From assembly GCF_001999965.1 (NCBI RefSeq), contig NZ_CP019646.1:3596001-3660000 (forward strand): 64,000 nt of DNA. Reading direction: 5' to 3'. The translations under genes and the position numbers were made by a program. The notes beneath the pieces are model-generated. The model searched no databases, was not told the origin of the DNA, and worked only from the letters and a program-made list of their open reading frames with translations. Origin of the DNA: Limihaloglobus sulfuriphilus (lineage in GTDB: Bacteria; Planctomycetota; Phycisphaerae; Sedimentisphaerales; Sedimentisphaeraceae). Shown one piece after another: positions 27,670-38,547 of the stretch (positions are counted from its first letter, which is position 1; each line of letters opens with the position of its first letter).

Positions 27670-29052
27670 ATGTTATCAAGAAGAAAATTTCTGCTTTCAG
27701 CAGGTTTGACCGCCGCCTGCGGCCTTGTACTCACCGGCTGCAAGACAGGTTTTAAACGTAAATCATACGCAGGGAAAAATCAACAGAAACCCAATGTTCT
27801 TTTTATTATTTTAGACGATCTCAACGACTGGGTCGGCTGTCTTGGCGGCCATCCAAACGCCAAAACGCCAAACCTCGATAGATTCGCCGCCGAGAGTATG
27901 CTCTTTACCAGTGCGTATTGCACATCTCCGCTGTGCGGGCCTTCAAGGGCGGCATTTCTCTCCGGCATGAGAGCGTCCACCACGGGCGTTTACAATAACA
28001 CTGACCATTATCATGAAATAATACCTGATGCGCTCAATATGCCTCTGTTTTTCAAGAATAACGGTTACTTCTCCTGTGGAGCGGGTAAAATCTTTCACGG
28101 CATGTACCCCGAGTACTGGCATGAGTTTATTCCCAAATCAGACAGAATGTACCACGCCGGCGAGCCTAAAATGAACGGCACGGATATACCTGGGATATTT
28201 GACTGGGGCGCTCTTGATGTGGACGATTCTGAGATGGACGACTACAAAATGGCGCAGTTTGCTGTTGATAAGCTCAAGGCTGAACATGACAAGCCGTTTT
28301 TCCTGGCCTGCGGAATTTACCGGCCGCACGCGCCGTGGTATGCTCCGAAAAAATATTTCGACATGCACCATATCGACAAAATATCTATGCCGATTGTCAA
28401 AAAAGATGATCTTGATGATGTTCCGCCGGCGGGTGTGCGCGTGGCTAACCTGGGATACACAAAGCATGTAGATGCAGCCGGTGCCGCTAAAAAACGAGAG
28501 GCTGTTCAGGCGTACCTGGCCTCGGTCACGTTTGCTGATGCACAGGTGGGCAGAGTGCTTAAGGCACTTGATGAAAGCCCATACAAAGATAATACTATTG
28601 TAGTAATTCTCGGCGACCACGGTTTGCATCTGGGCGAGAAAAATAAATGGCATAAGGATTCGCTGTGGGAGGAATCCTGCCGTGCTCCGCTGATGATACG
28701 GGTGCCCGGCATGACAGAAGCAGGTTCTGTATGTGAGAGGACAGTGAGCTTTCTTGACCTCTACCCGACACTTCTCAGCCTGTGCGGGCTTGACATGCCT
28801 TCTCATCTTGAGGGCAGGGATATAACCACAATCCTCAAGGATCCCGATTCTGAATGGAATTACCCCGCGGTTACGCAAAGAAGGGCTAACCAGGTTACAA
28901 TCCGTGACAGCCGCTGGAGGTATATACTATATGAGAACGGCGATGAAGAGCTGTATGATCACTCCAAAGATCCAAACGAGTGGCACAATCTCGCCGCGGA
29001 CAAGAAGTATGACAGCGTAAAAGAAAAATTAAGTCTTTACATCCCAAAATAG
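27670..29052 (+). CDS. Family S1 sulfatase (iduronate-2-sulfatase-like)
   Basis: A 460-residue exported sulfatase. The signal peptide MLSRRKFLLSAGLTAACGLVLTGC combines a Tat-like RRKF and a lipobox Cys at 24. The core PNVLFIILDDLNDWVGCLGG and the maturation motif C89-G-P-S-R are intact. The wording LNDWVGCLGGHPNAKTPNLD resembles the iduronate-2-sulfatase/S1_7 group. The second metal motif is VVILGDHGLHLGEK (~res 318). An AAGGT site precedes ATG. It opens a tight rightward cluster (11-15 bp gaps) with the unknown gene at 29064 and the sulfatase at 29906, so the three are probably one operon. Confidence 0.93.
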   Translation: MLSRRKFLLSAGLTAACGLVLTGCKTGFKRKSYAGKNQQKPNVLFIILDDLNDWVGCLGGHPNAKTPNLDRFAAESMLFTSAYCTSPLCGPSRAAFLSGMRASTTGVYNNTDHYHEIIPDALNMPLFFKNNGYFSCGAGKIFHGMYPEYWHEFIPKSDRMYHAGEPKMNGTDIPGIFDWGALDVDDSEMDDYKMAQFAVDKLKAEHDKPFFLACGIYRPHAPWYAPKKYFDMHHIDKISMPIVKKDDLDDVPPAGVRVANLGYTKHVDAAGAAKKREAVQAYLASVTFADAQVGRVLKALDESPYKDNTIVVILGDHGLHLGEKNKWHKDSLWEESCRAPLMIRVPGMTEAGSVCERTVSFLDLYPTLLSLCGLDMPSHLEGRDITTILKDPDSEWNYPAVTQRRANQVTIRDSRWRYILYENGDEELYDHSKDPNEWHNLAADKKYDSVKEKLSLYIPK

Positions 29053-29063
29053 GATAGATACAG

Positions 29064-29891
29064 ATGGCTTCTAATAAGAGTAATGTAAGAAGACGCATAG
29101 GAGAGCCGCTGACCCTGCCGGCACTCGAAGAGCTTGGATATATAAAAAAGGGCTTTGAGTGTTTGCCCGGGCCAATGTCGGCAGACAAATGGTCGGGGCA
29201 ATACCAGATTTTCATCAGCAAGGGTATGACGACACTTCCGACGTCTCCGGTCGGCAAGGTGTTTATCTCGGCCCTGAGCGATTCGAAAGAGGTAAACCTT
29301 AAGGTAGAGAGTTTTCTGATTAACGAAAATCCCGGCTCTGAACCGACTCTGCATAGAACCAAAGCCGTTCTGGTCTGCAATAATGACCCCGTTTGCTCAC
29401 TCAAAGATTACTCTGCTTCTATTGAGTTTCGCACTCCGGAAGGCAAATTGATAGAAGCCTTATCTCATGATGTAGAGGCCCGATATCGCTGGGGAAGATG
29501 CAAATGCCGGGCGGGAAAAATCTCTGTTTCAAACAAGGTTAAAGGGCCTTTGAGCAGCTACTGGTCACTGATGCACGCTGCAAGAGGTTTGGCAGAGGAT
29601 GAACTGCCGGAAAAGGCATTCAGTGTCTTTGAGGACTCGGGTCTAATACGTTCAGGTCAGTATTTGCGTCTTAAAGAATGCCGCGAGCTTCAAACAGGTT
29701 CTGGCAATTTACGTCTGAAATGCTGCTCCCGCAGGGGAGCTGGAATTTTGCCGGTGGAATACTGGACAGACACTCAGGGCAGATTCATAGCCATGATATC
29801 AAGCTCCCTGGTTTATGTCTTTGATTCGATGGCGGCGGAGGCTTTGCCCCCGGCGGTAGAAGCTCAAATACAGAAAATGCGTGAAGAATAA
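29064..29891 (+). CDS. Uncharacterised 275-residue protein between two sulfatases
   Basis: No family was recognised. The 275-residue product lacks a signal peptide and membrane segments and is predicted cytoplasmic. It is moderately Cys-rich in the middle and C-terminal part (VCNNDPVCSLKD, GRCKCRAG, LKCCSRRGAG). Strand-rich content and YRWGRCKCRAGKISVSNKVKG do not match a known enzyme motif I can name. It has an AGGAT ribosome site and sits 11 bp after one sulfatase and 14 bp before the next, so co-transcription is likely. Context suggests a part in handling a sulfated substrate or regulating that pathway. Confidence 0.8.
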   Translation: MASNKSNVRRRIGEPLTLPALEELGYIKKGFECLPGPMSADKWSGQYQIFISKGMTTLPTSPVGKVFISALSDSKEVNLKVESFLINENPGSEPTLHRTKAVLVCNNDPVCSLKDYSASIEFRTPEGKLIEALSHDVEARYRWGRCKCRAGKISVSNKVKGPLSSYWSLMHAARGLAEDELPEKAFSVFEDSGLIRSGQYLRLKECRELQTGSGNLRLKCCSRRGAGILPVEYWTDTQGRFIAMISSSLVYVFDSMAAEALPPAVEAQIQKMREE

Positions 29892-29905
29892 CAGGCAGAT
29901 TTAAA

Positions 29906-31348
29906 ATGAAGAATAAAATAAATCGTCGTGATTTAATTAAAACAGGAATAACAGCCGGTGCCGCGGCATCGATTGTCGCGGGCTGCTCCAGATTGAATTA
30001 TGCCGGCAGCGGGTCATCAGGAAGGCCCAACATTCTGGTTATAATGACTGACCAGCAGCATGTAGATACCATCAGAAGCGCAGGCTGTAAATATCTCAAA
30101 ACGCCGGGCCTTGACAGGCTTTATCAATCGGGCACGAGTTTTGCGAATTCCTATACCACAAACCCTGTCTGCATACCGGCCCGCAGTTCACTCTGGACGG
30201 GCAGAATGCCCAGCGAGACTGGTATGTGGTTCAACAGTGCCCGCGCCGGCAATGTAGAGCCGGGCATGCCCAACATCGGCCAGTGGCTAAGGGAAAAAGG
30301 CGGTTATGATACGGTTTATGCCGGAAAATGGCATGTTCCCCAGTGCCATACGTATAATATACCCGGTTTTGAAGTGCTCGCCTCCGGAAGCTCACATTGG
30401 GGCGAAAATTCTGATGATACGGTTTCTCAGGCCTGTTCACAGTATTTGATGAACAGAAATGATGAAAAACCGTTCCTGATGGTCTGCTCTTTGATTCAGC
30501 CGCATGATATATGTGTCTGGCTGAGCCTGAATATGCACAAAAAAGACTCGCTTCCATATCCGGAAATCGCCGGAGAGCTTCCGCCCCTGCCCGCCAATTT
30601 TGCCCACAATCCCAATGAGGCAGGCCCGCATGTCCGGCTTCGCGAAAGCCAGCAGCCGGCGGAAGGCAGCTGGCAGGAGCTTGACTGGCGATATTACAGA
30701 TGGGCGTATTACCGCCACGTAGAGATGGTTGACGCCCAGATACAAAGGGTCCTTGAGGCACTTGACCAGTCAGGGTACAGAGATGATACCATTATTATTT
30801 TCACTTCCGACCACGGCGAGGGCATGGGCGAGCATCAGATGGTCAGAAAAGATTTTCTCTATGATGCCTCGGCGAGGGTTCCTTTGATATTTAACTATCC
30901 CGGCAGAATCAAATCTTCTGTTGACAGGGATAATCTTGTCTCGGGTGTGGATATCACGCCTACGATATGTGATTTTGTCGGCGTTGAGCCGCCTGAACGC
31001 ATGGTGGGTGTAAGCCTGAAAAATCTGCTTCTTGGCAAAGAGAATCATCTGCAAAGGCCGCTCGGCGATTTTATTGTTACTGAAATCGGAAGCACAAGCA
31101 GAAATTTAAATCAGACCGGCAGGATGGTTCGTTCCAAACGGTACAAATTCATCAAGTATTACAACGATGATAACGAGCTGCTGTTCGATATGAAAACAGA
31201 TCCTGGTGAAACCAAAAATCTCGCAGCCGACCCGGCGTTTAAGAATATAATTGCCGAGCATAAAGACATGCTCCGCCGCTGGGAGAGGTCGCTTCAGATC
31301 GCTCCTCGCTTTGCTAAAGAGGGCGGCGATAAGTGGAAAGAAATTTAG
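29906..31348 (+). CDS. Family S1 sulfatase
   Basis: A 480-residue exported sulfatase. Twin-arginine-type N-terminus (KINRRDLIKTGITAGAAASI) with a lipobox AGC at res 25-27. The core PNILVIMTDQQHVDTI provides metal ligands. The C89-I-P-A-R motif is intact for formylglycine conversion. The distal motif is IIIFTSDHGEGMGEHQMVRK (~res 293). It belongs to the same fold class as its neighbours but not to the same subfamily as the 27670 protein, judging by motif wording. Third gene of the 27670-31348 cluster. Substrate not assignable by eye. Confidence 0.93.
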   Translation: MKNKINRRDLIKTGITAGAAASIVAGCSRLNYAGSGSSGRPNILVIMTDQQHVDTIRSAGCKYLKTPGLDRLYQSGTSFANSYTTNPVCIPARSSLWTGRMPSETGMWFNSARAGNVEPGMPNIGQWLREKGGYDTVYAGKWHVPQCHTYNIPGFEVLASGSSHWGENSDDTVSQACSQYLMNRNDEKPFLMVCSLIQPHDICVWLSLNMHKKDSLPYPEIAGELPPLPANFAHNPNEAGPHVRLRESQQPAEGSWQELDWRYYRWAYYRHVEMVDAQIQRVLEALDQSGYRDDTIIIFTSDHGEGMGEHQMVRKDFLYDASARVPLIFNYPGRIKSSVDRDNLVSGVDITPTICDFVGVEPPERMVGVSLKNLLLGKENHLQRPLGDFIVTEIGSTSRNLNQTGRMVRSKRYKFIKYYNDDNELLFDMKTDPGETKNLAADPAFKNIIAEHKDMLRRWERSLQIAPRFAKEGGDKWKEI

Positions 31349-31470
31349 AAAAGTTTTTTCATAAATCCGGCTTGAGATTTTGGCTAATGCGGGTATATTT
31401 TTAGATTGTGGATATAGAAAAAGGCAGTTTGCCTGTTATTTTAGTCTTTTAGAAAACGAGAGATATAACA

Positions 31471-31899
31471 ATGCTGAAGAATATACCGTCAATATTAAGC
31501 CCAGAGCTGCTGAAAATTCTTATGGAAATGGGCCATGGTGATGAGATTGTTATCGCCGACGGCAATTTCCCCGCCGCATCACTTGCTCAAAGGCTTGTCC
31601 GTTTGGACGGGCACGGCGCGGTCGGCGTTCTCGAGGCAGTTCTCAAGCTGATGCCGCTGGATATCTATGTGGAAAAACCCGCCGCCTTGATGCAGGTTGT
31701 AGCCGGCGACACCGTTGAAACTCCTATCTGGGATGAATACGCAAGCATAATAAAGACCTCCGGCGAGAAATTTGACGGTTTTGAGCATATTGACCGTTTT
31801 GATTTCTATGACAGGGCAAAAGAAGCCTATGCCGTAGTTGCTACCGGCGAGAAGGCCTTATACGCGAATATAATCCTCAAAAAGGGCGTTGTTGCTTAG
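31471..31899 (+). CDS. fucU: L-fucose mutarotase / RbsD-FucU family
   Basis: A 142-residue RbsD/FucU-family protein that interconverts alpha and beta anomers of fucose (or ribose/other pyranoses) before kinase or isomerase action. Motifs: ILSPELLKILMEMGHGDEIVIADGNFP, with catalytic H22 and D30, and a C-terminal AVVATGEKALYANIILKKGVV. Length matches FucU (~140). Its own AGAGAT ribosome site and a 122-bp gap from the last sulfatase leave open whether it has a separate promoter. It supports fucose-containing glycans as the pathway substrate. No fucose isomerase or kinase is in the window. Confidence 0.88.
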   Translation: MLKNIPSILSPELLKILMEMGHGDEIVIADGNFPAASLAQRLVRLDGHGAVGVLEAVLKLMPLDIYVEKPAALMQVVAGDTVETPIWDEYASIIKTSGEKFDGFEHIDRFDFYDRAKEAYAVVATGEKALYANIILKKGVVA

Positions 31900-31912
31900 G
31901 ATACGGGCCTGA

Positions 31913-33051
31913 CTAAAATTCGGCCTGGGCGATCTGTGAGACGTGGCGAAACATAGCTCTAATTCTGGTGTCATAGCCGAGAAGGGCTGTTTCTGTATGA
32001 TATAGCGTTGGTTTTATGCCGGCGCTTGTGATTTCGCGGTTGATGTCAGCGGTTCCCGCGGCTCCGAGCAGTTTCGGTGCGCTGTATATCACGGCCTCAT
32101 CAGCGAGGTTGTCCTGCATAAACGCAGTCAGAAGCCTTGGACCGGCCTCAACAAGCAAACGCTGTATCTTGCGGCTTCCCAGCTCTTTGAGTACCGTCTG
32201 GAGCCTGATTTTACCATCTGCCGGCTCAATGCCCATCACTTCAATTCCCTTTTCTCGCAAAACAGGGGTCTTTTCGCTGTTTTTCTCCGCTTTGACTGAA
32301 GTTATGACCAGAACTGGAAATTCGCCGGCGGTTTTAACCATATTGCTCTCTATCGGGATTTTGAGCTCTCTGTCAAGTACCACACGCAGCGGTTTTTTTC
32401 CTTTGTCCGGCCGCGGGGTTAGCAGCGGGTCATCCGCAAGGAGTGTGCCCGTTCCGGTTAGTACCGCCTGGCAGCTTCGGCGGAGCTTGTGCACGTCTTT
32501 ACGGGCAGCGTCACCGGAAATCCAGCGGTTTTCATCATTTATCTCCGCCGCGGCGAGTTTGCCGTCGAGAGTCTGCGCCCATTTGAGTATAACCCAGGGC
32601 AGGCCGGTTTTGCTGTATTTTATGAACGCCGGGTTTAGAAGCATCGCCTGTTTCCGGCATGTGCCTACTGATACCCTGATTCCGGCCTGCGAGAGGGCGG
32701 CAAGGCCTTTGCCGGCGACCTTGTCGGAGGGGTCTTCCATCGCGGCTATAACCTTGGCGGCTTTCGCGTTGATAATAGCGTCAGTGCAGGGGCCGGTTTT
32801 CCCGGTATGACAGCACGGCTCAAGGGTTACGCAAATGGTGGAGCCTGCCGGGTCATGGCCGTTTTTTAGACAGTCCTCGAGTGCGTTAATTTCAGCGTGA
32901 GGGCCGCCGTAATTTTTGTGCCAGCCGCGGCCGATTATCCTGTCGTCTTTAACGATAACGCAGCCTACCATTGGGTTTGGCTCTACATCGCCATAGCCTC
33001 TGCGTGCCAGCTCAAGTGCCAGCTCCATATATTTTTTGTTAGACTTTGCCA

Positions 33052-33052
<1 letters not shown>
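31913..33052 (-). CDS. ribD: Riboflavin biosynthesis deaminase/reductase
   Basis: A 379-residue bifunctional enzyme: the N-terminal zinc deaminase acts on 2,5-diamino-6-ribosylamino-pyrimidinone 5'-phosphate, and the C-terminal NADPH reductase acts on the deaminated product. Zinc/catalytic residues are H52-A-E54 and the PCCHTGKTGPC block (res 79-89). The reductase half begins near VILKWAQTLDGKLA (~res 155) and includes DENRWISGDAARKDVHKLR. Its ATG overlaps the ligA stop by a few bases, so translational coupling is likely. No FMN riboswitch was recognised upstream, since the leader is the ligA gene itself. Confidence 0.94.
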
Positions 33053-35577
<2,525 letters not shown>

Positions 35578-35699
35578 CTCTTTCTCCCTTTTCCCTAATT
35601 TTTCAGAAGAGTACACCGAAGACCTCAACTGTTTGAGGTTTTCCCGAACTCATCAGACAGAGCCGGCTCTGGGCCGCGGGTCTTCAGGTGTCTCCTGAA
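35578..35699 (+). ncRNA. Structured module M1 (CU box + hairpin)
   Basis: CTCTTTCTCC (35578-35587) is followed by a 98-bp closed structure (35602-35699). The outer arms TTCAGAAGAGTACACCGAAG and TCTTCAGGTGTCTCCTGAA pair with a few bulges. Two inner hairpins are visible: CCTC...GAGG (35623-35638) and AGAGCCGGCTCT (35660-35671). No ORF. The strand is assumed from the box orientation; expression is not shown. Confidence 0.4.
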
Positions 35700-35841
35700 C
35701 CTTATTAAGAATTAGGAATTAAGAATTAGGAATTAGGAAGAAGAGAATTGGATACGATAATATATTAAAAAGTTAATAAGATAGACCATAACTATTAGTT
35801 TTTAGTTAATAGTTATTAGTTTAATAAGACCACTAACACAA

Positions 35842-35916
35842 CTTCTTTCTCCTTTCACAAGGAAAGTCCAGTGAGGTCTTGAGGGCCCAAATTCAAGACC
35901 TCCTGACTTTCTTTAA
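35842..35916 (+). ncRNA. Structured module M2 (CU box + hairpin)
   Basis: CTTCTTTCTCC (35842-35852), spacer tttcacaag, then a long hairpin 35862-35911. The 5' arm GAAAGTCCAGTGAGGTCTTGA pairs with TCAAGACCTCCTGACTTTC around the loop gggcccaaat, and tttaaa follows. M3 is a near copy. The orientation, and whether it is transcribed, are inferred. Confidence 0.45.
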
Positions 35917-36120
35917 ACTACAAAGGACAAAGCAGAGTTGATTTGTGATACATTTTACAAGTAAATATCGAAGAATAAGAAGAAGTCGAAGAAAAAGCAG
36001 CGTTTTTGAGTCCCGAAGAAGCTCATAGACGCAGGTAGCAAGATATTTCAGCCGCAAGGCTGAAGTGAGTAACTGTTAGTTTTATTTAACAGTTATTAGT
36101 TAATACGACCACTAACACAA

Positions 36121-36195
36121 CTTCTTTCTCCTTTCACAAGGAAAGTCCAGCGGGGTCTTGAGGGCCCAAATTCAAGACCTCCGGACTTTCTTTAA
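36121..36195 (+). ncRNA. Structured module M3 (near copy of M2)
   Basis: Same box (36121-36131) and spacer as M2; hairpin at 36141-36190. Substitutions relative to M2 occur on both arms (CAGTGAGG to CAGCGGGG, CCTCCTGAC to CCTCCGGAC). The stem can still form by shifting one bulge. The 20 bp before the box (gaccactaacacaa) also match M2. The downstream sequence is entirely different. Confidence 0.45.
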
Positions 36196-36322
36196 ATGAA
36201 CAGACCCAGCAGCGCAAGATAAGCGCGCATATAAAATTATCTGTTCAGAAGTGCAAAGGCGGCGTGAAGTGCGTGGATAACATGATTTCCGGCTTAACAG
36301 CCGGACGGAGTGTGGTACAGGT

Positions 36323-36359
36323 CCGTGTGCCCGGGGAGGTTATTGAGCCGGGCACACGG
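36323..36359. terminator. Very stable hairpin within module M3 tail
   Basis: CCGTGTGCCCGG and CCGGGCACACGG form a perfect 12-bp GC-rich stem around a 13-nt loop, followed by gtcatttt. It may terminate a rightward transcript from M3. The T-run is weak, so a structural RNA role is equally possible. Confidence 0.45.
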
Positions 36360-36500
36360 GTCATTTTAAACTAATAACTAATAGTGAAAAACTAATAGTT
36401 GTGGAGGCGGCTGACGCCGCGATTTAAACAACTATCCGCCGCAGGCGGATTCATCAACTATTAGTTAATAGTTAATAGTTTTTCACTTAATTCAGAACGA

Positions 36501-36641
36501 CTTCTTTCTCCAATCTTCAGACCTGGGGCATGGTGCGCTGATGTTTAGCGGCATTGGCAGCCCGGCCCGATACCAAAGGAAAAGAGCCGGCAGGCTCGTA
36601 TATAATGAGCCTGCCGTTTTTCCCTTTAATATGGCCAGGTC
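36501..36641 (+). ncRNA. Structured module M4 (CU box + closed multi-hairpin)
   Basis: CTTCTTTCTCC (36501-36511), spacer aatcttca, then a structure closed by GACCTGG (36520-36526) and CCAGGTC (36635-36641). Inside, AAAGGAAAA/TTTCCCTTT arms carry a perfect GGCAGGCTC...GAGCCTGCC hairpin (36589-36615). No ORF of substance. Several further hairpins follow downstream (36780-37125). Confidence 0.4.
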
Positions 36642-37168
36642 GATGAGTCGTTACCAGTTGAAGGTATGGAGAGAGGATAAGTTATATATATGGTTTGAAG
36701 AAAAAACGAGAAATGAAGTTAAATTTACGAAAGGTATGATTGGAACGAAGAAGTTAGAACAAAATACCCAGGCTTAGCCGGGATCATAAGGTTGGAGAGC
36801 CTTACCGGTCCCTGATGAGCTGCTGACAATTGAATATGTAATGCGTATTACCGGATGAGCGGCCTTAGAAGAGGCTAAATACAAGGCCGTGGTTAGTCTG
36901 GGGATGCGTATCCTGTATCTGAAATGCGGTATATGTATATACCTGTTCGGAGCGGGAGCTGATTACACGCGGCGAAGGTGCGGCGGTGGAGCGTATCAGT
37001 GCGGACATATAGACATGGCCGCCTCGGATACCTGCACAGAGAGTGTGTGCGGAAGCATACACGGCGGCGCCGATGTTGTATGCGTAGAGAGACGCATGTT
37101 CCGATGTTCTTCGGGGCGTCTCTACTATTGCCTATTGCCTAATGCCTATTGCCTGTAACAAAGTACAG

Positions 37169-37273
37169 CTTCTTTCTCCAATTTCTCAGACCAGAAAAAT
37201 GAAAGCATGGGGCCTCTGCGCGGGCGGCCACCTGCCGCGGAGCCCCTTTACGCTTTCATTTACAGATTCTGGT
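37169..37273 (+). ncRNA. Structured module M5 (CU box + long hairpin)
   Basis: CTTCTTTCTCC (37169-37179), spacer aatttctcag, then a near-continuous hairpin 37190-37273. Nested arms are ACCAGAA/TTCTGGT, AAATGAAAGC/GCTTTCATTT and GGGGC-CTCTGCGCGG/CCGCGGAGCCCC. A separate perfect hairpin GCGGACGG...CCGTCCGC follows at 37319-37345. Confidence 0.45.
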
Positions 37274-37734
37274 TATGTTAGATATTGGCAGAGAGTTAAT
37301 GATAAAGATATGGCTTCTGCGGACGGTGGAGAGACCGCCGTCCGCGGCAGAGCCGGCTTTATCGCAGAGCGTGTAACGGCAAAGAAGTGTAAATTTAAAA
37401 TATTGGTCGAGAAATTGTTAATTACGGAGAATTATTAACGAAGCAGAACAAGATACGAGTAAAGCTCAATCGGCCCTGTGTTGTCAGGGCTCACAATTGA
37501 ATAATTAAAAGCTGTTCGGCGCAGAGTTTTCCTGCGTTGCAGAGCGGAAGTTTAACGCCGCATATTTGATGCCGCGATCCGTGCTGCACGCTGGGATATT
37601 GAAACCTGCCCGCCGGGTTGTCCGCGGCTGCTTATCCGCCGCGTAAAAGAGACCCGTCCGCGGCGAAGTCTAAGCATCTCTGAGAGATGCCCCGAAGACT
37701 CCGCGCAAGATGACAGCTTATTAGAAACGAACGA

Positions 37735-37808
37735 CTTCTTTCTTCGATTTCAGGATACAGGCCTCGGGGGATTAGCACGGGCCAACGCGAAGCCCCCGGA
37801 CCTCCTGA
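37735..37808 (+). ncRNA. Structured module M6 (CU box + hairpin)
   Basis: CTTCTTTCTTC (37735-37745), spacer gatt, then TCAGGA (37750) to TCCTGA (37808). The stem continues through GG-CC pairs to CGGGGG/CCCCCG around the loop attagcacgggccaacgcgaag. Tandem gaattagg repeats follow immediately (37813-37862). Confidence 0.45.
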
Positions 37809-37810
37809 TT

Positions 37811-37862
37811 CTAATTAAGAATTAGGAATTAGGAATTAGGAATTAGGAATTAGGAATTAGGA
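37811..37862. repeat. Tandem gaattagg low-complexity repeat
   Basis: Seven or so imperfect copies of the 7-8 bp unit gaattag(g). Shorter runs of the same unit occur at 14887-14932, 35703-35741, 38113-38150 and 50023-50070, always intergenic and often next to hairpins. Confidence 0.85.
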
Positions 37863-38031
37863 ATGACGAATCAGGCGGTGCCCGGCAAAACTATTGCCTG
37901 ATGCCTATTGCCTAATGCCTGAAATACAGAAGAGAGGTTAAAGATATAATTTACAAGTTAATAAGAAACAGTGAATGGTTAACGGCTGCTCTGCGGCACG
38001 ATTATTACCCGTTCACTCTGAAAACGAACGA

Positions 38032-38106
38032 CTTCTTTCTTCGATTTCAGGATACAGGCCTCGGGGGCATTAGCACGGGCCAACGCGAAGCCCCCGGACC
38101 TCCTGA
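38032..38106 (+). ncRNA. Structured module M7 (near copy of M6)
   Basis: Same as M6 except for one extra base beside the loop (ggggg-c-attag). Box at 38032-38042, hairpin at 38047-38106. The preceding acgaacga and the following gaattagg tract, ggcggtgcccggcaaaac segment and gcctattgcctaatgcct tract are also shared, so M6-M7 is a ~300-bp tandem duplication with drift. Confidence 0.45.
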
Positions 38107-38385
38107 TTCTAATTACGAATTAGGAATTAAGAATTAGGAATTAAGAATCAGGCGGTGCCCGGCAAAACTATTGCCTGATGCCTATTGCCTAATGCCTAAT
38201 GCCTGGAATACAGAAGAGAGGTTAAAGATATAATATTTACAAGTTAATAATGAAGTACTTAGAGAATTACGAATTACGAATTAGGACAGCCGTGAGCGAA
38301 GCGAACTCCAAAATTCTTAATTCTGCATTCCTAATTCCTGATTATAAGAAAACGTCCGTAAACCGTTTTTCTTCAACTTTTTTAA

Positions 38386-38435
38386 ACAGACATTACCGGG
38401 GCCTGCCGGTTTGGCTCGCCCCGATAAAAGTCTGT
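38386..38435 (+). ncRNA. Possible divergent module M8
   Basis: A weaker CU tract (tttttcttcaactttttt, 38366-38383) precedes ACAGAC...GTCTGT arms enclosing CGGGGC/GCCCCG (38386-38435). It lies 113 bp before the PEP-CTERM start codon, so it could instead be that gene's leader structure. Confidence 0.3.
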
Positions 38436-38547
38436 CCGAGGTTTTGGAAGACGGAATAACTAATAAGATTTTAAGTTGTATCCTGCAGGATAGTCTTGCG
38501 GGTCTTACATGAAGAAGAACGTATTTAAGTAAAGTGAGGAAAGTATC

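Noticed and set aside
36101-36117. TAATACGACCACTAACA, resembling the T7 phage promoter
   Set aside because: The match breaks in the initiation half, no phage polymerase gene is present, and the equivalent position of M2 reads TTAATAAGACC.
36812-36819. CTGATGAG, the first half of a hammerhead ribozyme core
   Set aside because: No GAAA core half and no matching helices in the right order were found nearby; the 8-mer is common by chance.
36541-37438. 78- and 98-codon frames inside the array
   Set aside because: They run through hairpin arms, lack ribosome sites and show no protein-like composition.
38250-38459. 69-codon frame upstream of the PEP-CTERM gene
   Set aside because: It spans low-complexity repeats and the M8 hairpin and has no homology-like features.
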